Source: Natronococcus jeotgali DSM 18795
Lineage (GTDB): Archaea > Halobacteriota > Halobacteria > Halobacteriales > Natrialbaceae
Direction of reading: 5' to 3'
Length of the DNA stretch: 64,000 nucleotides
Assembly (NCBI RefSeq): GCF_000337695.1
Contig: NZ_AOIA01000018.1
Coordinates: forward strand, 1-64,000
Part shown: positions 1 to 7,748 of the stretch, in pieces
Layout: every line of letters starts with the position of its first letter
Numbering within the stretch: the stretch's first letter is position 1
Made by a program: the position numbers and the translations under genes
Notes under the pieces: model-generated
The model's input: the letters and a program-made list of their open reading frames with translations, nothing else
What the model was told of the DNA's origin: nothing
The model's database searches: none

Positions 1-2
1 GA

Positions 3-119
3 AACGGCACGGACTCGACGGTCGAATTTCGGTATAACGGCTACAAAATAAGCGTCGAGGCGGACGGCTGGGTGACAGTCTCCGACCGCTCTGGAGACTC
101 GGTAGCTGCCGGCGAGTAA
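3..119 (+). CDS. C-terminal end of an unidentified protein (partial)
   Basis: An open frame enters from the left edge and stops at TAA. Only the last 38 residues are visible; they are polar, rich in Gly, Asp and Ser, and end with AAGE. The segment reads like a beta-rich tail, but it is too short to assign a family. The other two forward frames are closed by stops within the first 51 bases. A stem-loop follows about 30 bases after the stop. Confidence 0.5.
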   Translation, partial: NGTDSTVEFRYNGYKISVEADGWVTVSDRSGDSVAAGE

Positions 120-147
120 GACAGGCGCAGATTTGTTTGATCTTGCA

Positions 148-177
148 AGAGCCGTGCTGTGTATTCTGCACGGTTCT
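148..177 (+). terminator. Stem-loop after the truncated first gene
   Basis: AGAGCCGTGC and GCACGGTTCT form a 10-bp stem (one G-U pair) around a 10-base loop. It lies between the end of the truncated gene and the convergent decarboxylase-like gene. No U-tract follows, so a termination role is inferred from position only. Confidence 0.35.
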
Positions 178-285
178 GTCAACATATCTGATAGCTACTA
201 GAGGACCCAGCGTTGGGTTCGCACTCTCCAGGTACCGATCGAGCGCCTCGAGACCGATACCGACCGAACGTCTCGCAACGCGGAG

Positions 286-1977
286 TCAGTCGTGGACTAA
301 CACGTCGAGGACGTCCGGGCCGTCCCGCTCGAGAGCCTCCTCGAGCGCCGCCTCGATCTCGTCGGGCGTCTCGACGAGGCGGCCGCGGGCGCCGTGGCTC
401 TCGGCGTTTTTCGGAATGTCCACGGGCGGCTCGAAGTCCATCCCGGTGAACTCGTAGTCCTCCTCATCGCCGCCCATGATCTTGAGCGTGTTGTCCTTCA
501 GGATCCGGTAGTTGCGGTTGTCGGGGACGACGACGGTGAGGTCGAGGTCGTACCGGGCCGCGCTGTAGACGGCGTTGGAGTAGTAGAGGTAGGAGCCGTC
601 CCCGATGAAGCCAACCACGTCGCGGGGCTGGTCGCGTTGGCTCTCGGCCAGCGCCGCGCCCACCGAGGCGGGCAGCCCGTAGCCGAGTCCCCCGCCCTTG
701 TTCGAGATGTACTGCTCGGGCGCGAGATCCCAGCGTGTGAGCATGGTGTACTTCGAGGTCACGCCCTCGTCGACGACGTAGGCGTCGCCTGCGACCCGTT
801 CCACCGCATCGACGAGGCGGGCCTTCGAGGCGCGGGGATCGTCGGTTGCTTCGCCCTCGCCCATCGCGCCGATTTTCGCCTCGACCATCTCCGTGACCGC
901 GCCGACGCGCTCGAGGCGCTCCTCGACGTCGGCCTCGGAGAGGCGCTTCCGAACGCGCTCGGCGAGCCCCTCCATCGCGAGCCCGGGATCGCCGATAACC
1001 GCGGCGTCGGCCGGCTGATTCTTGCCGAGCTGCCAGGGGTCGGGACCGACGTGGATGCAGGTCGTCTCCGGGTCGACCAGCGCCTCCTCGTGGCGGGTCA
1101 GCGTCGTGTTCGTCGAGCAGCCGACGAACAGCAGGGTGTCGCCGTCCATCAGCATCGCGGCGAGGTCCTCGTCCGGCGGGATGTAGGAGACCCACTGGTC
1201 GTGGTCGGTCGGGTAGTCGATCTCACAGGCCATGATCTCGCCGTAGACCCGGGTTCCCGCGGCTTCGGCGAGTTCGACCGCGGCCGAGACGGCGTCAGTA
1301 CCGGAGCGGGCGACCTCGTCGCCGACGATCATCACCGGGTCGTCGGCCTCGGCGAGCAGGTCGGCCGCACGCTCGAGCTGGACCGGGTCGCCGCTTCCGG
1401 CGTTGGGAATCGGGCCGAGCCGCTCGGGCTCGGCGTCGGTCTCCGCGAGGGTGACGTCGAGCGGCAGGGCGAGGAAAACGGGTCCGGTCGGCGGCGTCAG
1501 CGCGACGCGGAAGGCACGCCGGAGCATCGTCGGCAGCGCCGCGACGTCTAAGACTTCGTCGGACCACTTGCAGAACCCCTCGGCCATCTCGGCGAGCTCG
1601 CCGCTCAGAATCGGCTCCTCGTGGCGGAAGTCGGTGCTGTGGTTGCCCGCGGTGACGACGACGGGCGCGCCCGCGACCTTCGCGGCGTAGAGGTTTCCGA
1701 GCCCGTGGGCCAGCCCCGGCGCGATGTGGAGGTTCGCCACACCGACGGGGGTGATCGAGTCGTCGCCGTGGGCGTGGTACCGTCTGGTCTGGGCGTACCC
1801 CGAGGCCATCCCGACCGCGACGTCCTCGTGGAGTCCGAGGACGTACTCGAGGTCGCTCCGCCCGATCGCGTCGATGATCGGCAACTCCGTCGTTCCCGGG
1901 TTGCCGAAAACGTAGTCGACCCCGTAGGACTCGAGGGCGTCGACGAAGAGGTCGGCGCCGGTGTCTCCGTCTGTCAT
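286..1977 (-). CDS. Thiamine-diphosphate enzyme, benzoylformate decarboxylase/acetolactate synthase-like
   Basis: This 563-residue protein has the three-domain layout of ThDP-dependent 2-oxoacid decarboxylases and synthases. The N-terminal PYR domain has FGNPGTTELP and the cofactor-activating glutamate in GLHEDVAVG. The C-terminal PP domain has GDGSYLYYSNA followed by DNRNY, which is the GDG-N diphosphate/magnesium motif. The start is placed at MTDGDTG; an upstream in-frame extension of 36 residues is strongly basic and unlike a haloarchaeal protein. The NPGTTELP signature resembles benzoylformate decarboxylases more than anabolic acetolactate synthase, and no ilvN or ilvC neighbour is present. 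The substrate is therefore unknown. The gene is divergent from the UbiA gene. Confidence 0.85.
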   Translation of the reverse strand: MTDGDTGADLFVDALESYGVDYVFGNPGTTELPIIDAIGRSDLEYVLGLHEDVAVGMASGYAQTRRYHAHGDDSITPVGVANLHIAPGLAHGLGNLYAAKVAGAPVVVTAGNHSTDFRHEEPILSGELAEMAEGFCKWSDEVLDVAALPTMLRRAFRVALTPPTGPVFLALPLDVTLAETDAEPERLGPIPNAGSGDPVQLERAADLLAEADDPVMIVGDEVARSGTDAVSAAVELAEAAGTRVYGEIMACEIDYPTDHDQWVSYIPPDEDLAAMLMDGDTLLFVGCSTNTTLTRHEEALVDPETTCIHVGPDPWQLGKNQPADAAVIGDPGLAMEGLAERVRKRLSEADVEERLERVGAVTEMVEAKIGAMGEGEATDDPRASKARLVDAVERVAGDAYVVDEGVTSKYTMLTRWDLAPEQYISNKGGGLGYGLPASVGAALAESQRDQPRDVVGFIGDGSYLYYSNAVYSAARYDLDLTVVVPDNRNYRILKDNTLKIMGGDEEDYEFTGMDFEPPVDIPKNAESHGARGRLVETPDEIEAALEEALERDGPDVLDVLVHD

Positions 1978-2102
1978 GCTCTCTCGTGAGACGTGACCGA
2001 CTATGAATCTGTGTCCCCCGGCGACCCGAACCGCGACCCGTCGCCGGCGAGCGGTCGGCGTCGCCGAGCGACGAGACCCACGCAAACTCCCGCTACCCGC
2101 GG

Positions 2103-2109
2103 TATTTTA
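2103..2109 (+). promoter_or_regulatory. TATA box of the UbiA gene
   Basis: TATTTTA lies 25 bases before the ATG at 2134. That spacing fits a leaderless haloarchaeal transcript and decides the start codon of the prenyltransferase against a longer in-frame reading from 1993. Confidence 0.6.
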
Positions 2110-2133
2110 CGTCGGTCCGTCGTGGCCAGAACT

Positions 2134-2994
2134 ATGTCGCTCGCCAGACACGGGGCCGGCGTCGGGGCGACGGCGCGAGCCTTCTGGTCGCAGGTTCATC
2201 CGGTGTTCATGCTCCCGCCGCTGGCCGCCTCGCTGTTCGGCGCGGTGCTCGCCGGGAGGTTCGCCCCGGGGGTCGCGGCGCTGCACCTCGTCGCGATGTT
2301 CGCCGCGGTGTACACGGCCCACGTCAAGGACGGGTACGTCGACTTCTACCTGCGGGACGAGGACGACGACCACCCGCTGACCGAGCGGGGCTGTCGGCTC
2401 GGGCTGGCGGCCTCGACGACGGCGTTTGCCGTCTGTGCGCTCGCCCTGTTCGTCCTCGTCGACTGGGCCGCCGCCGCGCTCACCGTTCCGACGTGGCTGA
2501 TCGCCTACTACCACGCTCCCCAGCTCGACACGAATCCCGTGACGGCGACGACGGGCTACCCGCTGGGGATCGCGCTCTCGCTTCTCGGGGGGTTTTACGT
2601 CCAGGCCGAGGCCCTCGCCGCGGTTCCCGTCGGCTTCGCGGCCGTCTTTCTCGCGTTGCTCTCGGGGATCAAGGTGATCGACGACGCCACGGACTACGAC
2701 TACGACCGCTCGATTCGCAAGCGGACCGTCGCCGTCGCCGTCGGCCCCGACCGCGCCGCCGCCGTCGCCTACAGCCTGATGATCGCGGCCCTGCTCGTCG
2801 TGGTCGCGCTGGCCGCCGCGGGGATCTTCCCGCCCGGAACGGTGGTGGCCGCGCTCGCCTTTGCCGCGGTGGCCGCCGTCGCCCGCCGGGCGCCCCCGAA
2901 ACTGGCGACCATGCTGCTCATCCGGGCGTCGTACGTCTTCCTGGCCGTGCTGGTCGCGGCCGTCTGGTTCGAGCCGCTGGCCCGGCTCGGGTGA
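2134..2994 (+). CDS. UbiA-family prenyltransferase
   Basis: This polytopic membrane protein of 286 residues has about eight hydrophobic segments. UbiA enzymes transfer prenyl chains to aromatic or glycerol-phosphate acceptors in the membrane. Two cytoplasmic acid-rich loops are visible: KDGYVDFYLRDEDDD near residue 65, and IDDATDYDYDRSIRKRT near residue 180. The second is a good match to the family DxxxD motif; the first is a variant without the usual leading Asn. The start at MSLARHG is supported by the TATA box 25 bases upstream. The neighbouring decarboxylase-like gene is divergent. The acceptor cannot be told; a quinone or lipid role is possible. Confidence 0.8.
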   Translation: MSLARHGAGVGATARAFWSQVHPVFMLPPLAASLFGAVLAGRFAPGVAALHLVAMFAAVYTAHVKDGYVDFYLRDEDDDHPLTERGCRLGLAASTTAFAVCALALFVLVDWAAAALTVPTWLIAYYHAPQLDTNPVTATTGYPLGIALSLLGGFYVQAEALAAVPVGFAAVFLALLSGIKVIDDATDYDYDRSIRKRTVAVAVGPDRAAAVAYSLMIAALLVVVALAAAGIFPPGTVVAALAFAAVAAVARRAPPKLATMLLIRASYVFLAVLVAAVWFEPLARLG

Positions 2995-3102
2995 GGACGC
3001 GCTCGAGCATCCGGGTCGGCCGACGCCGTCACCGATCCGACATGACGGGTCCTCGCCGAAAAGCGCTAAGTACCGAATCGGAGTAGACTGACACGGAGAA
3101 CC

Positions 3103-3276
3103 ATGGTAGATGCACACAAACTCGACTGCGAGGCGGCCGAGTCCGACTGCCGGTTCGTCGTCCAGTCCGAGGACGAAGGCGAGGCGGTCGAACTGGCGAA
3201 AAGCCATATGCGGGACGTCCACGAGAGGGAGCTCTCGGACGACGAACTCCGGGAAGAATACCTCCAGGTGGTGTAA
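3103..3276 (+). CDS. DUF1059 small protein
   Basis: This 57-residue acidic protein matches the short DUF1059 family, whose members carry two conserved cysteines near the N-terminus (here Cys9 and Cys16, in LDCEAAESDCRF) and a conserved His in SHMRDVHE. The family is common in haloarchaea and has no established function; the Cys/His pattern suggests metal binding. The ATG is the only reasonable start. A weak TATA-like CTAAGTA lies about 30 bases upstream. Confidence 0.75.
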   Translation: MVDAHKLDCEAAESDCRFVVQSEDEGEAVELAKSHMRDVHERELSDDELREEYLQVV

Positions 3277-3368
3277 CTTACGACCCGTGCCAATCCCTGA
3301 GACGATGGGCGTGCCAAAATACGACACACCGTCCGGGACTTGACGAACGAGCGTCGAGGAGAACCCGT

Positions 3369-3834
3369 ATGGAACTCGTGGAAGCTACCGCAGACGACCT
3401 CGACGCGCTCGTCGACCGCTGGTACGACCTCGCACGGGAGATGGAGATACTCCGAACTGAACGAACTCGCCTACGGCGACGTTCGCGAGGTCTCCGACGA
3501 CGGCTTCCGCGCTCACCTCGATAGCGAGGACGTCACGGACTACCTCGTCGTTCGCGACGGCGAGCGCATCGGCTTCGTCACGCTCCGCGAGGGTCAGCAT
3601 CCCTCCCGGCGGTACTCGACGTCCCTCCGCATCGTCAACCTCGCCATCGACGAGGACTACCGGGATCGAGGCCACGGTACGGCGGTCCTCGAGCGCGCGA
3701 AAGAACTCGCTCGCGAGCGCGGCTGTGACCACCTCGAGGTCTCCTGCGAGTGGCACAACGAGGACGCACGTCGGTTCTACCGCGACGCGGGCTTCCAGCC
3801 GAAGCAGGTCGAGTACGCACGACCGCTCGAGTGA
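3369..3834 (+). pseudogene. GNAT acetyltransferase gene with a frameshift
   Basis: The ATG at 3369 starts a typical GNAT N-terminus, MELVEATADDLDALVDRWYD, which stays open to about 3447. From there the family sequence continues one frame over with YSELNELAYGD, then RIVNLAIDEDYRDRGHGTA (the acetyl-CoA-binding R-x-x-G-x-G/A region) and a normal C-terminus at 3834. The junction lies in ATGGAGATAC at 3441-3450 and is explained by one extra or two missing bases. As written, the ribosome would make a truncated protein or would need another start. It may be a true pseudogene or a sequencing error. The substrate is unknown. Confidence 0.7.
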
Positions 3835-3952
3835 GTTACGAACCACAGCCGAGTACGCGCGCTGCCGGAGACGGATCACTCCACGCCGGATCGTCTCGAA
3901 GCCGGTGTCGCGAACGCTCTTATTTAAGAACCGCGTATAGTGAAGGCTGAGG

Positions 3953-3959
3953 TATTTTT
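3953..3959 (+). promoter_or_regulatory. TATA box of the EamA-like gene
   Basis: TATTTTT lies 26 bases before the ATG at 3985, which supports that start (MDFLEID) over a 15-residue longer in-frame reading. Confidence 0.5.
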
Positions 3960-3984
3960 CAGTAGTGGGACGACTCGCACACCA

Positions 3985-4410
3985 ATGGATTTCCTCGAGA
4001 TAGATTCGGCCGTGTTCTTCGGGTCGATTACGATGGTCACGTGGGGGATCTGGGTAGTCCTGGGCAACGCCGCCTCGGAGTCCATCGACCCGAGGACGGC
4101 CGCCGCGATCTCCTATCTCGTTGCGGGACCCCTCGCACTCGGATTCATCCTCGTTTCGGACGCATCGCTCGCCATCACCGCGAGGGGAGGGCTGCTCGCC
4201 GGCACGGCCGGACTGTTCACGGGAATCGGCCTGATTTCGATGTACGTCGGCCTCTCCGGCGGGTCAACGACGATCGTCTCTACGCTCGGTGCGATGTACT
4301 TCGTCGTCGCGGCCGTCATCGGGATGGTCGTTCTCGGAGACGAGGTTACGATCACGAGACTCGCCGGGATCGCGTTCGCAGTTATCGGGGTCGCCCTGGT
4401 TACCCAGTGA
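3985..4410 (+). CDS. EamA-domain (DMT superfamily) small membrane protein
   Basis: This 141-residue protein has four or five hydrophobic segments and the pattern of a single EamA repeat: an early TWGIWVVLGNAAS segment, a central GLISMYVGL segment, and the closing VLGDEVTITRLAGIAFAVIGVAL helix pair. Full drug/metabolite transporters have two such repeats (about 300 residues), so this is a half-size form that would have to act as a dimer. The substrate is unknown. The start is fixed by the TATA box at 3953. The gene is convergent with ychF. Confidence 0.75.
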   Translation: MDFLEIDSAVFFGSITMVTWGIWVVLGNAASESIDPRTAAAISYLVAGPLALGFILVSDASLAITARGGLLAGTAGLFTGIGLISMYVGLSGGSTTIVSTLGAMYFVVAAVIGMVVLGDEVTITRLAGIAFAVIGVALVTQ

Positions 4411-4475
4411 CCGGAACGCAAATCGAGACAGCTACGACGCGCTCGAAGACGAGTAACGCACTACGACTCGGTTTC

Positions 4476-5654
4476 TCAGTTCGTACTCACGATCTTGATC
4501 ACGTCGCCCTCCTCGAGTTCGTACCCCTCACCCACCTCGCGGCTCGATTTCGCGTCGACGGCGTGGAGGTAGCCGTCGCCGATGTCGGAGTGGACGGCGT
4601 AGGCCAGATCGACCGGGGTCGACCCCTGCGGGAGTAAGAAGGCGTCGGGGAGCACGTTGCCGCTGCCGTCGGACCACTTCGCGGCGTCCTCGACGGGGTA
4701 GGCGGTGAGGTGCTCGAGCAGGTCGTAGACGGCGTAATCCAGCGCCCCCTGGACGCCGGTACCGTCGTACTCGGCCATCGTCTCCGCGAGGCCCTCGAGG
4801 GCCTCGCGCTGGGCGTCGCTGACGTCGGCGCCGATCTCGAGGGTCTCGTCGCCGGAGTCGTAGTCGACGAGGCCGTTGTCGGCGGCCCGGCGCAAGGCGA
4901 GTTCGCCCTCCGCGGTGGTGGGGATGACGGGTTTGTCGAGTTCGAGCAGTTTCTCGACGTTCTCCTCGGGGGCGATGTCGATCTTGTTCGCCGCGACGAC
5001 GATCGGCTTGGTTCGCTGGCGGATCTCGCGGGCCAGCGCCTCGCGGTGGTCGTCGGTCCACTCGCGAGGATCGTCGGGATACTCGATCTCCCGCAGGGTT
5101 CGGGCGACGTCGGTCGGCGAGGCGCCGAACCCGGTGAGCATCTCCGCGAGCGCGTCGTCGACGTCGAAGTCGGGCGAGCGGGACTGGCGCTCGATCGACT
5201 CCCAGTTGCGCTCGACGATGTCGGCCAGCCAGAGGTCCATCTCCTCCTCGACGAAGTCGATGTCCTCGAGGGGGTCGTGCTCGCCGACGTCGACGGGTTC
5301 GCCCTTCTCGTTGGTCCCGCCGGAGGCGTCGATCACGTTGACGATCGCGTCGGCGTTGGTGAGTTCGTCCAGAAACTGGTTGCCCAGTCCCTTCCCCTCG
5401 TGGGCGCCGGGAACGAGCCCGGCGACGTCGATCAGCTCGATCGGGACGTAGCGCTTGCCGTCCTCGCAGTCGTCGGCGTTACAGCGCTCGTCGCGCTCGA
5501 GGCAGGGACACTCCGTCCGAACGGAGCTCACCCCGCGGTTGGCGTCGATCGTCGTGAAGGGGTAGTTGGCGACGTCGACCTCCGCCATCGTCGCCGCGGT
5601 GTAGAACGTGGACTTGCCGGCGTTTGGCTTCCCGGCAAGCGCGATCGAGAGCAT
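4476..5654 (-). CDS. ychF: Redox-regulated ATPase YchF (Obg-family)
   Basis: This 392-residue P-loop NTPase of the YchF/OLA1 subfamily is associated with ribosomes and stress response. It begins MLSIALAGKPNAGKST (Walker A, residues 8-15). The switch II region is DVAGLVPGAHEGKGLG. The base-specificity motif is ANKID, a variant consistent with ATP preference in this subfamily. The C-terminal about 85 residues form the TGS domain (from LPDAFLLPQGSTPVDLAYAVH). An archaeal-type cysteine cluster follows the switch I region (ECPCLERDERCNADDCED). A start five residues further upstream (MLRRG) is possible but less typical. Confidence 0.93.
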   Translation of the reverse strand: MLSIALAGKPNAGKSTFYTAATMAEVDVANYPFTTIDANRGVSSVRTECPCLERDERCNADDCEDGKRYVPIELIDVAGLVPGAHEGKGLGNQFLDELTNADAIVNVIDASGGTNEKGEPVDVGEHDPLEDIDFVEEEMDLWLADIVERNWESIERQSRSPDFDVDDALAEMLTGFGASPTDVARTLREIEYPDDPREWTDDHREALAREIRQRTKPIVVAANKIDIAPEENVEKLLELDKPVIPTTAEGELALRRAADNGLVDYDSGDETLEIGADVSDAQREALEGLAETMAEYDGTGVQGALDYAVYDLLEHLTAYPVEDAAKWSDGSGNVLPDAFLLPQGSTPVDLAYAVHSDIGDGYLHAVDAKSSREVGEGYELEEGDVIKIVSTN

Positions 5655-5736
5655 GCCTCTCCGTAGCACCGTCCGTTCAAACTGTCTTTCGATTCGGGAC
5701 CCTCCGTCTGGTCCGACGGCCGATCAGCCCGCGGAT

Positions 5737-6005
5737 ATGCAGTACGACGACCTCATCGGCGAGGTCCAGCGACGAGCGCAGCACGACTCCCGAGAGGTCG
5801 CGCTGAGCGTCTCCCGGGCGACGCTGACGACCCTCTCCGAGCGCATCGATCCCGGAACCTGGCCGCCAACTGCCCGACGAACTCGCCCGGTTCCTCGAGG
5901 AGGCGGTAATCGGGGACCCTCGAGGACGTCGAGACGCAACTGCCGACCGACGAGGGGTACGACGACCTCTTCGAGATCGCTGAAAGCAACAGCGGTCCGG
6001 CCTGA
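5737..6005 (+). pseudogene. Decayed DUF2267-like gene
   Basis: The ATG at 5737 begins MQYDDLIGEVQRRAQ, typical of DUF2267 proteins, which are usually about 130-140 residues. The family sequence then jumps frames: NLAA in a second frame, QLPDELARFLEEA in the third, and LEDVETQLPTDEGYDDLFEI again in another frame, ending at TGA 6003-6005. The pieces total fewer than 90 residues, so there are at least two frameshifts and probably an internal deletion. No single frame gives a plausible protein. I read it as a dead gene between ychF and the HTH-GNAT gene. Confidence 0.6.
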
Positions 6006-6029
6006 TCGGGATCGACCGACCCGTCGCGC

Positions 6030-6761
6030 TCAGAGCTCGACGGCCATCATCACCTCGTCGACGTAGCGGCCGTCGAGCTTGTAGTGATCCTCGCGGATCG
6101 CCTCGGTCTCCCAGTCGTGGCCCTCGAGGAACGCGATCGCCTCCTCGTTGCTCGAAGGGACGCTCTGGTAGACCTTCTCGTAGCCGTTCGTCGCCGCCCA
6201 CTCGAGCCCGCGGGCGAGCAGGTGCGAGCCGATCCCGTGGCCGCGGTAGCCGTCGAGGACGCCGACGGTAAGCTCGGCGGTGTGGGAGAGCTTCTCGAGT
6301 TCCGGGGCGTGCAGGTGGACCCAGCCGACGACCTCGCGGTCGACGGTCGCGACGAAGAACATCCGAGATTCGAGCTCGTTGTGCCTGAGCAGCGCCTCCT
6401 GGTGGTCGATCTCGTCGGCGACGCTCTCGGCCTCGATGTAGGTCCGTTCCTCCGCGACCTGCCGGATCGCGCCGACGATCCCGGCCAGGTCCTCCTGCCT
6501 GGCGGGGCGGATGTGGAACTCGAGGTCCTCGGAACGGTACTCCTCCTCCGCGCCGGCGTCGATCGTCACCCGGAGGGTCCCGTCTTTCTCCTCGAGGCGA
6601 CCGTCCCGCTTTAAGATCGCCACGTGGTGGCGGAACCCGCCCGATTCGATCCCGAGCTCGGACCGGACGGCCTCGGGATCGACGGCCCCGTGGCGCTCGA
6701 CGTGTTCGTAGATCCGTTTCCGGTCGGCGTGGCCGAACTCGAGGGGTTCGCGGAGTGGCAT
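6030..6761 (-). CDS. HTH-GNAT acetyltransferase
   Basis: This 243-residue protein has two parts. Residues 1 to about 75 look like a winged helix (HADRKRIYEHVERHGAVDPE, then FRHHVAILKRDGRL). Residues 85-243 form a GNAT domain with the acetyl-CoA loop VLDGYRGHGIGSHLLARG (the R/Q-x-x-G-x-G/A signature). The fusion suggests an acetyltransferase with a built-in DNA- or RNA-binding module; the acceptor is unknown. The start at MPLREPLE is supported by a TTAAG element 25 bases upstream (6786-6790, minus strand). The last residues are MMAVEL. Confidence 0.8.
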   Translation of the reverse strand: MPLREPLEFGHADRKRIYEHVERHGAVDPEAVRSELGIESGGFRHHVAILKRDGRLEEKDGTLRVTIDAGAEEEYRSEDLEFHIRPARQEDLAGIVGAIRQVAEERTYIEAESVADEIDHQEALLRHNELESRMFFVATVDREVVGWVHLHAPELEKLSHTAELTVGVLDGYRGHGIGSHLLARGLEWAATNGYEKVYQSVPSSNEEAIAFLEGHDWETEAIREDHYKLDGRYVDEVMMAVEL

Positions 6762-6911
6762 GGTAACGTACACCACCCCAAAACACTTAACGTTTGTCTG
6801 ACCTGCTACGCCCACGCCGAGAGATGGATTCGATCACCGAGACGCCACGGAGACCGACCGAAGCGACCGCCGCCTCGAACGCTCGCGGGCCGTCGCGGCT
6901 GCGATAGGCGA

Positions 6912-7361
6912 ATGATTGGGACGGAACTCCTCGTCGTCTGCGTCGTTCTCGCCGTCACGCTCGCGTTCGGCCTGCTCGCCCACGAGTGGGCCCACACGTT
7001 CGTCCTCCGGTTCGGCGCGGTCGAGTACACCATCTCGTACCTCCCGAACCGCGGGGGCGGTCTCCTCGGGTCGCTCCGAAGCCGTCCGTGGGCCGTCGTC
7101 AGACCCCATCCCACCGGAACGGAGCCCCCGTGGATCCTCCGCGCCGCGGCGCTGGCGCCGCTGGCGCTCGCGGTGCCGGCGCTCGGCCTCGTCGCGACGG
7201 GCTATGCCACCGAGGGGCCGCCCGTCGTCACCGCGGCGACGGTCGGCTGGCTCGCCTGTGCGATCCCCAGTCCCCGGGACTTCTCCGTCGCCTTTCACGC
7301 CCACCGAGCGCTTCGCGATTCGCTCGAGGAGTACGATCCTCGCAGCTCTCGGACAGACTGA
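6912..7361 (+). CDS. Putative membrane zinc metalloprotease-like protein (HEXXH)
   Basis: This 149-residue protein has an N-terminal hydrophobic helix that carries HEWAH (His24, Glu25, His28), the HEXXH zinc-protease motif inside a membrane segment. A second hydrophobic block (about residues 78-120) is followed by IPSPRDFSVAFHAH, whose Pro-x-x-Asp recalls the third zinc ligand region of site-2/M50-type proteases. Length and layout resemble small DUF3267-like proteins. Protease activity is inferred from these motifs only. The start ATG lies 150 bases from the divergent HTH-GNAT gene. Confidence 0.6.
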   Translation: MIGTELLVVCVVLAVTLAFGLLAHEWAHTFVLRFGAVEYTISYLPNRGGGLLGSLRSRPWAVVRPHPTGTEPPWILRAAALAPLALAVPALGLVATGYATEGPPVVTAATVGWLACAIPSPRDFSVAFHAHRALRDSLEEYDPRSSRTD

Positions 7362-7748
7362 TCGTTCGGGAGGAACAGCGAGCGACGACGGGCCGCGGTC
7401 GGGACGGAGCCGCGGTCCGGTCGCGCGACAACGCGATCACACAGCCACGAGTGATCGCCGACGGCGAGTTGAGCATGAGTCATCCACCGGCACTCACTGC
7501 CGAGCGCGCTGTCGGTCGGCGCCGAAGCCGACGTTCGTTCGTTTTCCTGTCAAGTATTAAAGCTACTTGTTGACGCGATATCCGTACCGATTCCCGTCTG
7601 CAGTGGACGAACATCCACTATCGGTCGAAATACCCTCCGCTCCTGATCCTTTCGGACGCGCATCGAGTATCGTCACTCGTCGGTGTGGAAGGGGGCGGCT
7701 ACCGGTGGGGTCCGGGTCAGAAATGCGCCGTCGGCCCGGACGAAATCG
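7362..7748. other. 387-bp intergenic stretch
   Basis: No convincing gene is visible. The one distinct element is an inverted repeat CAAGTA-7 nt-TACTTG (about 7551-7570) around a TATA-like ATTAAAG. It could be an operator or promoter, but no gene starts at the expected distance on either strand. The flanking genes converge here. Confidence 0.4.
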
